64,000 nucleotides of DNA. Source: Pseudomonadota bacterium. Lineage in GTDB: Bacteria > Pseudomonadota > Alphaproteobacteria > Dongiales > Dongiaceae. Both the position numbers and the translations under genes were made by a program. This document shows positions 16,717 to 25,582 of this stretch, one piece after another. Under the pieces are notes generated by a model. The model searched no databases, was not told the origin of the DNA, and saw nothing but the letters and a program-made list of their open reading frames with translations. How positions within the stretch are numbered: the first letter of the stretch is position 1; each line of letters opens with the position of its first letter. The DNA is taken from the NCBI GenBank assembly GCA_021792365.1, contig JAJYUT010000003.1, forward strand, positions 1 to 64,000, written 5' to 3'.

Positions 16717-17337
16717 ATGATCAGGTTATATGACTTTGAACTATCGGGAAGCTGCTACAAGGTGCGGTTGCTGCTGAACATCCTGAAGGTTTCCTGCGAG
16801 CGCATCCCGGTCGATTTCGTGGGCAAGGAGCACAAGAGCGAGCGCTTCCTCAAGCTGAACCCGCTCGGCGAGATTCCGGTGATGGAGGACGGCGAGGTGC
16901 GGCTGCGGGATGCGCAATCGATCCTGGTCTACATCGCCCGGCAGTACGATCGATCCAGCACCTGGTTCCCCGATGCGCCGGACTCCATGGGCCGCATCAT
17001 GCAGTGGCTTTCGTTCGGCGGAAACGAGCTGATGGCGGCTGCGGGCGCGCGCCTCATCAGGATCCTGGACTATCCGCACGACCTGCCCGTGCTCCAGGCG
17101 CGCGCGATCGAGAGCTTCCGGATCCTCGATGAGCATTTGTCCGATCGCGAGTTCCTGGAACTGGGCCACCCGACGATAGGAGACATCGCCTGCTTCCCCT
17201 ATGTCGCCATGGCGGGCGAAGGCGGCATCGATCTCAAGCCATATGCCAACATCCTGCGCTGGATCGACCGCATCAGGCAGATTCCCGGATTCATCCCGAT
17301 GCCAGGCATTCCGGCCATCGGCGCAGTGGCCGCCTGA
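16717..17337 (+). CDS. glutathione S-transferase family protein
   Basis: A 206-residue protein with an N-terminal thioredoxin-like domain (about 1-80; SGSCYKVRLLLNIL carries the usual Ser/Cys site, and LGEIPVMEDG contains the cis-proline for glutathione binding) and an all-helical C-terminal domain with the conserved HPTIGDIACFPY segment. It lies 25 bp after fghA and 15 bp before the binding-protein gene, so it is within the same operon. A role in glutathione-linked formaldehyde or other electrophile handling is suggested by context only; the natural substrate is not predictable. Confidence 0.88.
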   Translation: MIRLYDFELSGSCYKVRLLLNILKVSCERIPVDFVGKEHKSERFLKLNPLGEIPVMEDGEVRLRDAQSILVYIARQYDRSSTWFPDAPDSMGRIMQWLSFGGNELMAAAGARLIRILDYPHDLPVLQARAIESFRILDEHLSDREFLELGHPTIGDIACFPYVAMAGEGGIDLKPYANILRWIDRIRQIPGFIPMPGIPAIGAVAA

Positions 17338-17352
17338 CCGGAGGTGATCGCC

Positions 17353-18333
17353 ATGATCGGGCTCGCACGAAGTGTTCTGGTCGGCTGCCTCGCGCTGGCA
17401 CTCGGGCTGAGCCAGGCTGCCGCCGCCCAAGCTCCGGAAATCAAGGTCGGGACGCTCAAATTCGGCACCGTGAACTGGGAACTCAAGGTCATCGCGGACG
17501 GGATCGACCGGAAGCATGGCTTCACCCTCACCCGCGTCGACTTCGCCGACAAGGAGGCCACCAGCATCGCCCTGCAATCGGGCGAGGTGGACGTGATCGT
17601 CACCGATTGGATCTGGGTCGCGAGCCAGCGCAAGCTCGGACACAGCTTCACCTTCGTGCCGTTCTCGCGGTCGGTCGGCGCGGTGATGGCCGAGCCCGCG
17701 ACCGGCATCAGGACCGTGGCCGATCTGGCGGGACGCAGCATCGGCATCGCCGGAGGGCCGTCGGACAAGAGCTGGGTATTGCTGCAGGCCTATGCGCGCA
17801 AGACCGCCGGTCTCGAGCTCAAGGACGAGGCGGACGTCCAATTCGGTGCGCCGCCGCTGCTCAACGAACTGGTGCAGCGCGGCAGGCTCGATGCCGTGCT
17901 CAACTTCTGGAACTTCAACGCGCAGCTGGAGGGCAAGGGCTTCGTCCCGGTGATCTCGGTCCGGGACATCCTGCCGGAGCTTGGGCTCGAGGCCGACCCG
18001 CCTCTGCTTGGATGGGTGTTCGACGAGCAATGGGCCGCCGCGCATCCCGCGCTCGCCAAGGGGCTGATCGACGCCTCCTATGAGGCAAAGACCTTGCTCA
18101 AGTCCGACGACGCAGCCTGGGAAGAACTCCGGCCAGCAATGAATGCGCAGGATGAGGCGACGTTTCAGGCTCTGAAAGCAGGGTACCGCGCCGGCATTCC
18201 CGACCGCTACACGCGCAAGGACATCATCGCGGCCGAGAGCGCGTTCGACGTGATGCGGCAAGCCGATCCCGGCTCGGTCGCCAATCTCCAGGCGCTCCCG
18301 GAGGGCACCTTCTGGTCCGGCTATCTGCAATGA
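17353..18333 (+). CDS. ABC importer periplasmic binding protein (SsuA/THI5-like)
   Basis: A 326-residue exported protein with a classical signal peptide (cut after about residue 26, SQAAAAQA). It has the two-lobe architecture of the nitrate/sulfonate/THI5-type binding proteins (IKVGTLKFGTVNWELKVIADG; EVDVIVTDWIWVASQ; GRSIGIAGGPSDKS). The ATG at 17353 is preferred over the GTG at 17344 because GGAGGTGATC is then a near-perfect ribosome-binding site at correct spacing. The permease start overlaps its stop by 4 bp. The ligand is unknown; the fold class includes binders of sulfonates, nitrate and pyrimidine precursors. Confidence 0.88.
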   Translation: MIGLARSVLVGCLALALGLSQAAAAQAPEIKVGTLKFGTVNWELKVIADGIDRKHGFTLTRVDFADKEATSIALQSGEVDVIVTDWIWVASQRKLGHSFTFVPFSRSVGAVMAEPATGIRTVADLAGRSIGIAGGPSDKSWVLLQAYARKTAGLELKDEADVQFGAPPLLNELVQRGRLDAVLNFWNFNAQLEGKGFVPVISVRDILPELGLEADPPLLGWVFDEQWAAAHPALAKGLIDASYEAKTLLKSDDAAWEELRPAMNAQDEATFQALKAGYRAGIPDRYTRKDIIAAESAFDVMRQADPGSVANLQALPEGTFWSGYLQ

Positions 18334-19124
18334 ACCGGCCCGCCACAAGCCTGCTTGCCGGCACGCGATCAATCCGCTGGGGGGCTGGCTGGAACCGCCT
18401 GATCTCGGCGCTCGCGCTGCTGGCCCTGTGGCAGGGAGCGGCCAGCGCGATCGCCGACCCCGCCCTCCTGCCCTCGCCGCTCGCAACGCTGCAGGCCGGT
18501 CATGCCGAGCTGATGCGCGGCGAGCTCATCTTCCATGTCGCCGTAACCCTCGCGCGGGTGGCCGTCGCCTTCGCGCTTGCCATGCTGATCGGCAGCGCGA
18601 TAGGCATCCTGCTCGGCCGCTCGGCGATGCTGGACCAGATCTTCAACGGCTGGCTGGTGATCGGGCTCAACCTGCCGGCGCTGGTGACCATGGTGCTGTG
18701 CTACATGTGGTTCGGCTTGACCGAGGTCGCAGCGACCCTGGCCGTCACCATCAACAAGGTGCCGACGGTCGCCGCCATCGTGCGCGAAGGCACCAAGGCG
18801 CTGGACCGCGCACTGTTCGAGATGACCCACGTTTTCAACGTGACGCCGGGGCGTGTCCTCTTGCGCGTGATCCTGCCGCAACTGGCGCCGAGCCTGATGG
18901 CGGCCGCGCGGGCGGGCCTTGCCCTCACCTGGAAAATCGTGCTGGTGGTGGAACTGCTCGGCCGGCCGAACGGCGTCGGGTTCCAGATCCGCACCTTCTT
19001 CAACTTCTTCGACATCGCCAGCATTCTCGCCTACTCGCTCGCGTTCATCGGCGCGGTCATTGCGATCGAAGCGTTCCTGCTGCAGCCGATCGACCGCCGG
19101 CTAGGCCGCTGGCGGCGCGCATGA
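18330..19124 (+). CDS. ABC importer permease (SsuC/TauC-like)
   Basis: A 264-residue inner-membrane permease with about six membrane helices and the cytoplasmic EAA-type coupling loop (EGTKALDRALFEMTHVFNVTPGRVLLRVILPQLAPS) of sulfonate/taurine/nitrate importers. Start and stop are coupled to the neighbouring genes by ATGA-type overlaps at both ends, so it is translated with the binding protein and the ATPase as one importer. Confidence 0.92.
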   Translation: MNRPATSLLAGTRSIRWGAGWNRLISALALLALWQGAASAIADPALLPSPLATLQAGHAELMRGELIFHVAVTLARVAVAFALAMLIGSAIGILLGRSAMLDQIFNGWLVIGLNLPALVTMVLCYMWFGLTEVAATLAVTINKVPTVAAIVREGTKALDRALFEMTHVFNVTPGRVLLRVILPQLAPSLMAAARAGLALTWKIVLVVELLGRPNGVGFQIRTFFNFFDIASILAYSLAFIGAVIAIEAFLLQPIDRRLGRWRRA

Positions 19125-19891
19125 CCGGGCTGGTGCTGAGCGGCGTCACGCGCGATTTCCCAGAGCCCACCGCACGGCACGTGCTGCGCGGCATCGACCT
19201 CACCATCGCGCGCGGCGAGTTCGTCTCGCTGGTCGGCCCTTCCGGAACCGGCAAGACCACATTGCTGCGCATCATCGCGGGGCTCGACGGGGGCTACACC
19301 GGTGATATCAGGTGGCAAGGCGAAGGCAGGCCGCGCCTCGGCGTCGTGTTCCAGGAGCCGCGCCTGGTGCCCTGGCTCGGCCTCCTCGACAACCTCCTGC
19401 TGGTGAGCGGCCCGGACAAGATCGAGCGCGCGCGTGCCTTGCTGGCGGAGGTGGAATTGGCGGGCAACGAGGATGCCCTGCCCAGCCAATTGTCCGGCGG
19501 CATGCAGAGGCGGGCGGCACTGGCGCGCGCGCTGCTGGTGGAGCCCGACTTCCTCATGCTGGACGAGCCGCTGATCTCGCTCGACGCGGCGCTGGCCGAG
19601 CGGATGCGGCGGTTGCTCAACACCTATTGGCGGCAGCGCCGGACGACCACCCTGCTGGTGACGCACAACCTGGCGGAGGCGGCGGAGCTGTCTACCCGCA
19701 TCCTGATCCTGTCGCCGAGCGAGGGCCGGATCGCAGCCGATTGTGGCCTGCCCCCGCCTTCGCCGCGGTCGCACAACGACCAGGCGGTCTCCGCGGTGCT
19801 CGAGGACTTGCGCCGCATCACCCATGGCTGGCCCAGGCCCGAGGACCAGCAGACGCGCGGGGAGCCGGGTGCATTCAGCCGCGCAGGGTAG
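19121..19891 (+). CDS. ABC importer ATPase (SsuB/TauB-like)
   Basis: A 256-residue nucleotide-binding subunit starting at the ATG that overlaps the permease stop. Walker A is GPSGTGKTT, Q-loop VVFQEPRLVPW, signature LSGGMQRRAALARAL, Walker B FLMLDEPLISLD and switch His in LLVTHNLAEA. The C-terminal 40 residues are a poorly conserved Pro/Arg-rich tail. It is the last gene of the fghA operon and converges with xoxJ, leaving only 12 bp between the stops. Confidence 0.93.
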   Translation: MTGLVLSGVTRDFPEPTARHVLRGIDLTIARGEFVSLVGPSGTGKTTLLRIIAGLDGGYTGDIRWQGEGRPRLGVVFQEPRLVPWLGLLDNLLLVSGPDKIERARALLAEVELAGNEDALPSQLSGGMQRRAALARALLVEPDFLMLDEPLISLDAALAERMRRLLNTYWRQRRTTTLLVTHNLAEAAELSTRILILSPSEGRIAADCGLPPPSPRSHNDQAVSAVLEDLRRITHGWPRPEDQQTRGEPGAFSRAG

Positions 19892-19903
19892 GTTTTCCAG
19901 ATT

Positions 19904-20719
19904 CTACTGGATGAGGTTGCCGCGCACATCCAGCATGGGAACGTGATATTCGCGCAGGATGGCGGTGATCTGGTCCTTGCTTTCCAGGATCACCCTGTCG
20001 ATGTCGTGCTTCCAGTTGATCTCGCCCGGACGCACGGCCATGGCGATGTAGTAGTCCATGCGACTGGATTTGGCCTCATGGACCAGCGGCGTCACCACCA
20101 GGGCATCGCCGTGCTCGGCCGCGAAGTAGCCGCCCAGCGGGCCCCAGAGCAGCGCCACGTCGATGCGACCAGCGGCGAGGTCGTCCACCATGCGATGGCT
20201 TGGCGAATCGTGGCGCGTATCGACCAGCAGATCATAGGGCACGGCCTGAGCCATCAGGCCATTGCGCGCCACCACCGCAGCAGGCGGCGTGCCGGCGATC
20301 AGGCCGATCTTCCGCGATTTCAGCGTGGGATCGTCCAGCCGGTCGGCGCTGATGCCGTCCGCCTTGCGCGTGACCATCACATAGGTGGAGCGGTAATAGG
20401 GATTCGTGTTGAGCACCAGCTCCGCGCCGCTGGCGATGCCGATAACCAGGTCGCAGCGCCGCGCACGGAGCGTGTTGCGCAGAAAGCCGGTCGCCTGCGG
20501 GAACCAGGTGTATTTGACTTCGACGCCCAGCTTCGCCGCGAGCAGTTCGGCTATCTTGTTCTCGAACCCCTCGCCCTTCACGTTGGAGAAGGGCATGTTG
20601 CCGGGATCCGAGCACACGCGCAACGCGGAGCGGTCCACCGCCTCGGGCTGATCCACCGCCCATGCCGCCGTGGGCATGGCGGCGGCGAGCACCAGGAAGC
20701 AGAGGGACTTGAGCGACAT
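19904..20719 (-). CDS. xoxJ: XoxJ, periplasmic partner of lanthanide methanol dehydrogenase
   Basis: A 271-residue exported protein (signal peptide ending near AWA, residue 21) of the MoxJ/XoxJ group of binding-protein-like folds found beside quinoprotein dehydrogenases (LRVCSDPGNMPFSNVKGEGFENKIAELLA; RMVDDLAAGRIDVALLWGP). The family is thought to help activate or assemble methanol dehydrogenase in the periplasm rather than to import a solute; no transporter subunits are encoded with it. It lies 9 bp downstream of the cytochrome gene in the canonical xoxFGJ order. Confidence 0.92.
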   Translation of the reverse strand: MSLKSLCFLVLAAAMPTAAWAVDQPEAVDRSALRVCSDPGNMPFSNVKGEGFENKIAELLAAKLGVEVKYTWFPQATGFLRNTLRARRCDLVIGIASGAELVLNTNPYYRSTYVMVTRKADGISADRLDDPTLKSRKIGLIAGTPPAAVVARNGLMAQAVPYDLLVDTRHDSPSHRMVDDLAAGRIDVALLWGPLGGYFAAEHGDALVVTPLVHEAKSSRMDYYIAMAVRPGEINWKHDIDRVILESKDQITAILREYHVPMLDVRGNLIQ

Positions 20720-20728
20720 GGTCGCGAG

Positions 20729-21217
20729 CTAGCCACCCATGCAGGCATTTTCGGCTTCCGCCGCCTCCGGCGGCTTGTCCGCGTGCTTCTCGGGCCGGCC
20801 GCGGCCCACTGCACCGTCGGAGCGCGCCTTCAAATAGGCGTAGATGTCGTCCAGGTAGCACATGACGTTTGGATCGAGGCCGAAGGCAGGCATTTTCTTC
20901 TGCACCGCCGTGTTCACTTCCTGCTTGCCGTTGACCACGATCTCGAAGAACTGCTCGTAGCTCAGCCGCTTCAGGGATTCGGTCAATGCCGGCGCAAAGG
21001 TGCTGCCGACGCCGTCCGGACCGTGGCAGGTGTGGCAGACGCTGTTATAGCGCCGGAAACCGCTGAAGGTCGGCCAGTCCACGGTGCCGTCATCGGTGAT
21101 GTGATAGGGCTTTTCCTCTTCGGCGGCAGCGACATTCTCCTGCGCCTGGGCGGCAACGACGCCGCAGAGAGTAAGACCGGTTACCAAGGCAATACGCCGA
21201 CGCCAATCAAAGCGCAT
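20729..21217 (-). CDS. xoxG: XoxG, cytochrome c electron acceptor
   Basis: A 162-residue exported class I cytochrome c. It has a signal peptide (about 1-25, ending AQA), a single heme site CHTCH (Cys61, Cys64, His65) and a likely Met ligand in KKMPAFG. It takes electrons from XoxF in the periplasm. The C-terminus is an unusual charged tail (RGRPEKHADKPPEAAEAENACMGG) with one extra Cys. The ATG at 21217 is preferred to the adjacent TTG. It sits between xoxF and xoxJ on the same strand. Confidence 0.93.
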   Translation of the reverse strand: MRFDWRRRIALVTGLTLCGVVAAQAQENVAAAEEEKPYHITDDGTVDWPTFSGFRRYNSVCHTCHGPDGVGSTFAPALTESLKRLSYEQFFEIVVNGKQEVNTAVQKKMPAFGLDPNVMCYLDDIYAYLKARSDGAVGRGRPEKHADKPPEAAEAENACMGG

Positions 21218-21312
21218 CAAAACCCCACTTCTTGCACATATTGCATCTCATCGAGCAGGCAAAAGTGATCGGGCGGGGGCTGTTGCCACCCGCCCGATCG
21301 TCGCATGTGCCA

Positions 21313-23115
21313 TCACTCAGGAAGCGTGAACACCGTCATGGTGCCGCCCAGCGCCGTATAGCTCGACAGCGCCTTGTAGGCACCCACCGCGCCAAGGCCG
21401 GCGGTGTCCTCGGTCAAGCCCGCCGCCATGCCGATGCCGGCCCAGCCGCCGACGCCTGAGAGGACGGCGATATACTGCTTGCCGTTGTACTCATAGGTGT
21501 TGACGTTGCCGATGATGCCGGACGGAGTCTTGAACTTGTAGAGCTCCTTGCCGGTCTCGGCGTCCACCGCCTTCAGATAGCCTTCCAGCGTGCCGTAGAA
21601 CACCACGTCGCCAGCCGTCGCCAAGGCGCCGCTCCACACCGAGAACGGCTCCGGCAACGACCACTTGATCTGGCCGGTGGTCGCATCCCATGCGATGAAG
21701 TTGCCGAGATGGCTGTCGCCCTCGGGCGGATACATGCTGAGGGTCGCGCCAACATAGGGCTGTCCCGCTGTATAGGCGACCTTGAACGGCTCGTAATCCA
21801 TGCAGACATGGTTGGTCGGCACGTAGAACAGGCCGGTCTTCGGCGAGTAGGCGGCCGGCTGCTGGTCCTTGCTGCCGAGCGCTGCCGGGCAGATGCCCTT
21901 TGAGTTGACGTCCTCGCCGTTGGCTTCCGTCGAGTATTCCTTCACGCGCTCCGGCAGGCCGGTCTTGATGTCGACCTTGGTGGCCCAGTTCACCGTCGGA
22001 TCATACTTCTCCGCCACCAGCAGCTCGCCGGTGTCGCGATCGAGGGTGTAGCCGAAGCCGTTGCGATCGAAATGGACGAGCAGCTTTCTCTGCTGGCCGT
22101 TCATCTCCTTGTCGACCAGGATCATCTCGTTGACGCCGTCATAGTCCCACTCGTCGTGCGGCGTCATCTGATAGACCCACTTCGCCATGCCGGTGTCGGC
22201 GTCGCGCGCGAAGATCGTCATAGACCACTTGTTGTCGCCGGGCCGCTGCACCGGATTCCAGGTGCTGGGGTTGCCGGTGCCGTAGTAGACGAGGTTCAGC
22301 TCCGGATCATAGGACATCCAGCCCCAGGTGGTGCCACCGCCGATCTTCCACTGGTCGCCTTCCCAGGTCTTCAGGCTGGAATCCTTGCCGACCGGCTGGC
22401 CGAGCGCGGTGGTCTTCTCGGGATCGATCAGCATCTGATCGTCCGGACCCGCGGAGAAGCCGCGCCATGCGATGGATCCGTCCTTCATGTTGTAGGCAGT
22501 GACCTTGCCGAGCACGCCGAACTCGCCACCGCTATTGCCGATCAGGACCTTGTCCTTCACGACCAGCGGAGCCGAGGTGCCGGTCTCGCCCTTGGTCGCA
22601 TCGCCGTCCGTCACGCTCCAGACTTCCTTGCCGGTCTTGGCATCGAGCGCTACCAGCTTGGTGTCCGCCTGGTGCAGGAAGATCTTGCCGTCGCCATAGG
22701 CGACGCCGCGATTGACCGTGTCGCAGCACATCACAGGGATGACGTTGGGATCCTGCTGCGGCTCGTATTTCCAGACGATCTGCCCGTCCTTGCTGAGATC
22801 GAGCGCGAAGACGGTGTTGGGGAACGGCGCATGGACGTACATCATGTTGCCGATCACCAGCGGGCCACCCTCGTGACCGCGCAGCACGCCGGTGGAGAAG
22901 GTCCACGCAACCTGCAGGTCGTCCACGTTGTCCCGATTGATCTTAGCGAGTTCGCTGTAGCGGGTGCTCGAGTAGTCGCCCAGCGGCATGACCCACTGTT
23001 TCGGATCTTCCTGAAGTTTCAGCAGCTCGTCGTTCGCCATGGCCTGCGCGCCCCACAGCGAAATCGCACCGGCGACCGCCAGCACGTACCCTGAAGCAGG
23101 CTTCAATCTTGCCAT
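21313..23115 (-). CDS. xoxF: lanthanide-dependent methanol dehydrogenase XoxF
   Basis: A 600-residue PQQ-containing eight-bladed propeller dehydrogenase of the periplasm that oxidises methanol, likely via formaldehyde. The signal peptide ends near AMA (26). The vicinal disulfide is Cys130-Cys131. The active site reads DEWDYDG, giving catalytic Asp324 and an extra Asp326, the residue that distinguishes lanthanide-binding XoxF from calcium-dependent MxaF, which has Ala there. Tryptophan-docking repeats run throughout. The start at 23115 follows a strong GGGAGG site, and 27 further codons upstream are rejected. The gene is downstream of pqqABCDE, which supplies its cofactor, and upstream of xoxG and xoxJ. 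Confidence 0.97.
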   Translation of the reverse strand: MARLKPASGYVLAVAGAISLWGAQAMANDELLKLQEDPKQWVMPLGDYSSTRYSELAKINRDNVDDLQVAWTFSTGVLRGHEGGPLVIGNMMYVHAPFPNTVFALDLSKDGQIVWKYEPQQDPNVIPVMCCDTVNRGVAYGDGKIFLHQADTKLVALDAKTGKEVWSVTDGDATKGETGTSAPLVVKDKVLIGNSGGEFGVLGKVTAYNMKDGSIAWRGFSAGPDDQMLIDPEKTTALGQPVGKDSSLKTWEGDQWKIGGGTTWGWMSYDPELNLVYYGTGNPSTWNPVQRPGDNKWSMTIFARDADTGMAKWVYQMTPHDEWDYDGVNEMILVDKEMNGQQRKLLVHFDRNGFGYTLDRDTGELLVAEKYDPTVNWATKVDIKTGLPERVKEYSTEANGEDVNSKGICPAALGSKDQQPAAYSPKTGLFYVPTNHVCMDYEPFKVAYTAGQPYVGATLSMYPPEGDSHLGNFIAWDATTGQIKWSLPEPFSVWSGALATAGDVVFYGTLEGYLKAVDAETGKELYKFKTPSGIIGNVNTYEYNGKQYIAVLSGVGGWAGIGMAAGLTEDTAGLGAVGAYKALSSYTALGGTMTVFTLPE

Positions 23116-23430
23116 CTTTTCCTCCCGATATGGATTGGTATCCAGGCTCCGCAATGTTCTGTTGACCTGTCGGAGTGGTCCTCTCATCGCCGTCACGTCG
23201 GTCCGCTCGCACGGACGGCCGCAATCCTGGTGCTCGCAATTGTCCCACGATCCTCCATCATCGACCGCGAGCGGCGTGATAGAACGTTAATCGACAAACC
23301 TGTGAAAGAGCATTGTCCTTTGGTACAAGTTCAATCGATTGCGGATGCGAAGGCTCAATGCATGGCGCTATGCACCCTCTCACGCCTCGGCGCGAACGCG
23401 AACGCCGCGTGATCGAGCGGGCCGGCCCGC
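23116..23430 (-). promoter_or_regulatory. xoxF leader and promoter region
   Basis: A 315-bp gap between pqqE and xoxF with no convincing gene. Read on the minus strand it contains, from the pqqE side, a GC-rich palindrome, a partial dyad TTGT-N8-ACAA (complement of 23314-23329), a GTCCG/CGGAC dyad, and a small stem TGGAT/ATCCA (complement of 23131-23144) just upstream of the xoxF ribosome-binding site. The length implies xoxF has its own promoter, but no confident -35/-10 pair was found. Confidence 0.5.
23417..23430 (-). terminator. palindrome directly after the pqqE stop
   Basis: GCGGGCCGGCCCGC is a 14-bp perfect palindrome abutting the pqqE stop codon. It could fold into a short GC stem that ends or attenuates the pqq transcript before xoxF, although it lacks a U-run. 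Confidence 0.35.
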
Positions 23431-24564
23431 TTAGCCCGTGGTGGTGGCGAGAGCGGCCTTGCTGTCCTGCGGCGACATGCGCCGATAGACGAAATCCGGT
23501 GGCGGCTCCGACGAGGCCGTATCGGCGAGTGCGCGCAACGCATCATGCGCGGAGGACAGCGCGCAGGCCGGATCGGTGGCCGCGGCATTGCCGGTGATGG
23601 CGAGCGCCTGGCAGCGGCAGCCGCCCCAATCCACCTCGCGCTGATCGCAGCCGCGGCAGGGCTCCGGCATCCAGTCGGTGCCGCGGAACGTTTCAAACGC
23701 CTCTGAACGCGCCCAGATATCCGCCAGCGGCCGATGCCGCACGGACTCGAACGTCAGGCCGGGGATGGTTTGTGCCGCGTGGCACGGCAGGACCTCGCCG
23801 CTGGGGGTGATGTTGAGGAACTGCCGCCCCCAGCCGCCCATGCAGGCCTTTGGTTGCCGGGCATAATAATCGGGCAGCACATAATCGATGACGATCTGCC
23901 CGCGCAGCCGCTCGCGGGCCGCCTCGACCCGCCCGGTCGCCTCCTGCACCTGGGCGAGCGTCGGCATCAAGGCGGCACGATTGCGGATCGCCCAGCCATA
24001 ATATTGCGCGTGCGCCACCTCCACCCGGCCGGCGCCGAGGGAAACCGCCAGATCGATCATGCGCTCGACCCGGGTGATGTTGTGGCGGTTGATGACCGCG
24101 TTGATGGTCAGTGGCAGGCCGACTTCCCGCACCGCGCGCGCGAACGCAAGTTTCTTGCCCTGGACGCCCGGGTAGTTGGCGATATAGGCAGCCGTCTGAT
24201 GGTCGACATCCTGCATGCTGAGCTGCACATGATCCAGCCCGGCCTCCGCCAGTTTTGTGAGGCGCGGCTGGTCGAGGGTCACGCCGGACGTGATGAGATT
24301 GCTGTAGAGGCCGGCCTTGCGCGCGTGGGCGACCAGATCCGGCAGATCGCGCCGCACGGCAGGCTCGCCGCCGGAGAAATGCACCTGCAGGATGCCAAGC
24401 TCCGAGGCTTCGTCCAGCACGCGCATCCATTCGGCGGTGGAGAGCTCGCCCTTGGCGCGCTCCAGCTCCAGCGGGTTGGAACAATAGGGGCATTGCAGCG
24501 GACAGCGATGCGTCAGCTCCAGCAGGGCCGCCAAAGGCGGCGACAGGGTGCGGACGGCGCTCAT
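23431..24564 (-). CDS. pqqE: PqqE, radical SAM PqqA-linking enzyme
   Basis: A 377-residue radical S-adenosylmethionine enzyme that forms the first carbon-carbon bond of PQQ between the Glu and Tyr side chains of PqqA while PqqD presents the peptide. The SAM-cluster cysteines are Cys21, Cys25 and Cys28 (CPLQCPYC). The C-terminal SPASM region has further cysteines ([32 protein letters not shown]). Its start overlaps the pqqD stop by 4 bp. Cytoplasmic. Length and motifs are standard. Confidence 0.97.
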   Translation of the reverse strand: MSAVRTLSPPLAALLELTHRCPLQCPYCSNPLELERAKGELSTAEWMRVLDEASELGILQVHFSGGEPAVRRDLPDLVAHARKAGLYSNLITSGVTLDQPRLTKLAEAGLDHVQLSMQDVDHQTAAYIANYPGVQGKKLAFARAVREVGLPLTINAVINRHNITRVERMIDLAVSLGAGRVEVAHAQYYGWAIRNRAALMPTLAQVQEATGRVEAARERLRGQIVIDYVLPDYYARQPKACMGGWGRQFLNITPSGEVLPCHAAQTIPGLTFESVRHRPLADIWARSEAFETFRGTDWMPEPCRGCDQREVDWGGCRCQALAITGNAAATDPACALSSAHDALRALADTASSEPPPDFVYRRMSPQDSKAALATTTG

Positions 24565-24845
24565 GCGATCACGATCCGCTTCTCGATCAGCGATGCCAGC
24601 AGGTCCCTGACATCGTGCTCGATCTCGCTGCGATCGGCGCTGTAGGCGCTGGCCAGCTCATTGATGATGTCATCCAATTGCCGCGTGCCGTTGCAGCGCT
24701 GCAGGATTTCCAGGGCCGTTTCATCCGGCACCAGCACCCGCTCAGGGGCAAGGACGACCCACTGGTCGCGCGCCTTGTCGAAGGCGAGGCGGACTCCCGG
24801 CGCCAGGCCCGGGCGCGCCTCGCTTGACAGCGGGGGTATCGTCAT
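24561..24845 (-). CDS. pqqD: PqqD, PqqA-binding chaperone
   Basis: A 94-residue peptide-recognition protein (RRE fold) that binds PqqA and delivers it to PqqE. Typical family features are the [35 protein letters not shown]-like core (seen around residues 19-53) and a helical C-terminus. It overlaps both pqqC and pqqE by 4 bp, indicating translational coupling. It is a stand-alone PqqD rather than a PqqC-PqqD fusion as found in some methylotrophs. Confidence 0.95.
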   Translation of the reverse strand: MTIPPLSSEARPGLAPGVRLAFDKARDQWVVLAPERVLVPDETALEILQRCNGTRQLDDIINELASAYSADRSEIEHDVRDLLASLIEKRIVIA

Positions 24846-25582
24846 GGCGCGGCCTCCTCCGGGCGGAACGCGCCGGGCGGGACATGCCCGGGCGCGACAT
24901 AGGCGTGGTAGAGCCCATCAAGCTGCGCCCACAGCACATCGCATTTGAATTCAAGGGCGCGCAGGACAGCCTGCTGCTGGTGCGGCAGGCGCGCCTCCCG
25001 CTTCACGTATTCGATCGCGAAGTTGGCGTCGCGCGGCGCCTGCGACAGCCTCTTGTCGAAATAGCCGAGGGCTTCCCGGCCGATGAAGTCGTAGCTGGCC
25101 AGCATGCCTGCGACCCGCTCGCTGATGATCGCGGGTGCAAACAACTCGGTCAGCGAGGACGCCACTGCCTCCAGCAGGCTGCGCTCGCGCACGAAATGCA
25201 GATAGGCCTCCACGGCAAAGCGCGTGGCCGGCAGCAGCCCCTCGCCCGAGAGCACATAGTCGCGCTGGAAGCCCAGCGCATCGGTCAGGCGCAGCCAGCG
25301 CTCGATCCCGCCATCAGCCGCTTCGTCGCCGTCGTGATCGACGATCCTCTGGCGCCAGGCGCGGCGGAATTCGCGGTCCGGTGCACGCGACAGGATGGCC
25401 GCATCCTTCAGCGGAATGATGGCTTGGTAGTAGTAGCGGTTGAGCGCCCAGGCCTGAACCTGGCTCTTGGTGAGCTTGCCGCCATGAAGCAAGGCGTGGA
25501 ACGGGTGCCGGTTGTGATAACGCGCGGCGCCGATGGCACGCAGGGCAGCTTCCAGTTCCTCGGGGCCCATCAACTCGCTCAT
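24842..25582 (-). CDS. pqqC: PqqC, pyrroloquinoline-quinone synthase
   Basis: A 246-residue all-helical, cofactor-free oxidase that catalyses the last ring closure and eight-electron oxidation forming PQQ. Conserved segments include RYHNRHPFHALLHGGKLTKSQ near the N-terminus, NRYYYQAIIPLKDAAILSR and WLRLTDALGF. Its start overlaps the pqqB stop and its stop overlaps the pqqD start, each by 4 bp. Cytoplasmic. Confidence 0.96.
   Translation of the reverse strand: MSELMGPEELEAALRAIGAARYHNRHPFHALLHGGKLTKSQVQAWALNRYYYQAIIPLKDAAILSRAPDREFRRAWRQRIVDHDGDEAADGGIERWLRLTDALGFQRDYVLSGEGLLPATRFAVEAYLHFVRERSLLEAVASSLTELFAPAIISERVAGMLASYDFIGREALGYFDKRLSQAPRDANFAIEYVKREARLPHQQQAVLRALEFKCDVLWAQLDGLYHAYVAPGHVPPGAFRPEEAAP

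Noticed and set aside
16741-18486. 581-codon minus-strand frame
   Set aside because: It spans the antisense of three clear genes (glutathione transferase, binding protein and permease start) and has no domain.
19904-20719. Reading xoxJ as an amino-acid importer binding protein
   Set aside because: The fold is similar, but there is no partner permease or ATPase in its operon, and it is in the fixed xoxFGJ position.
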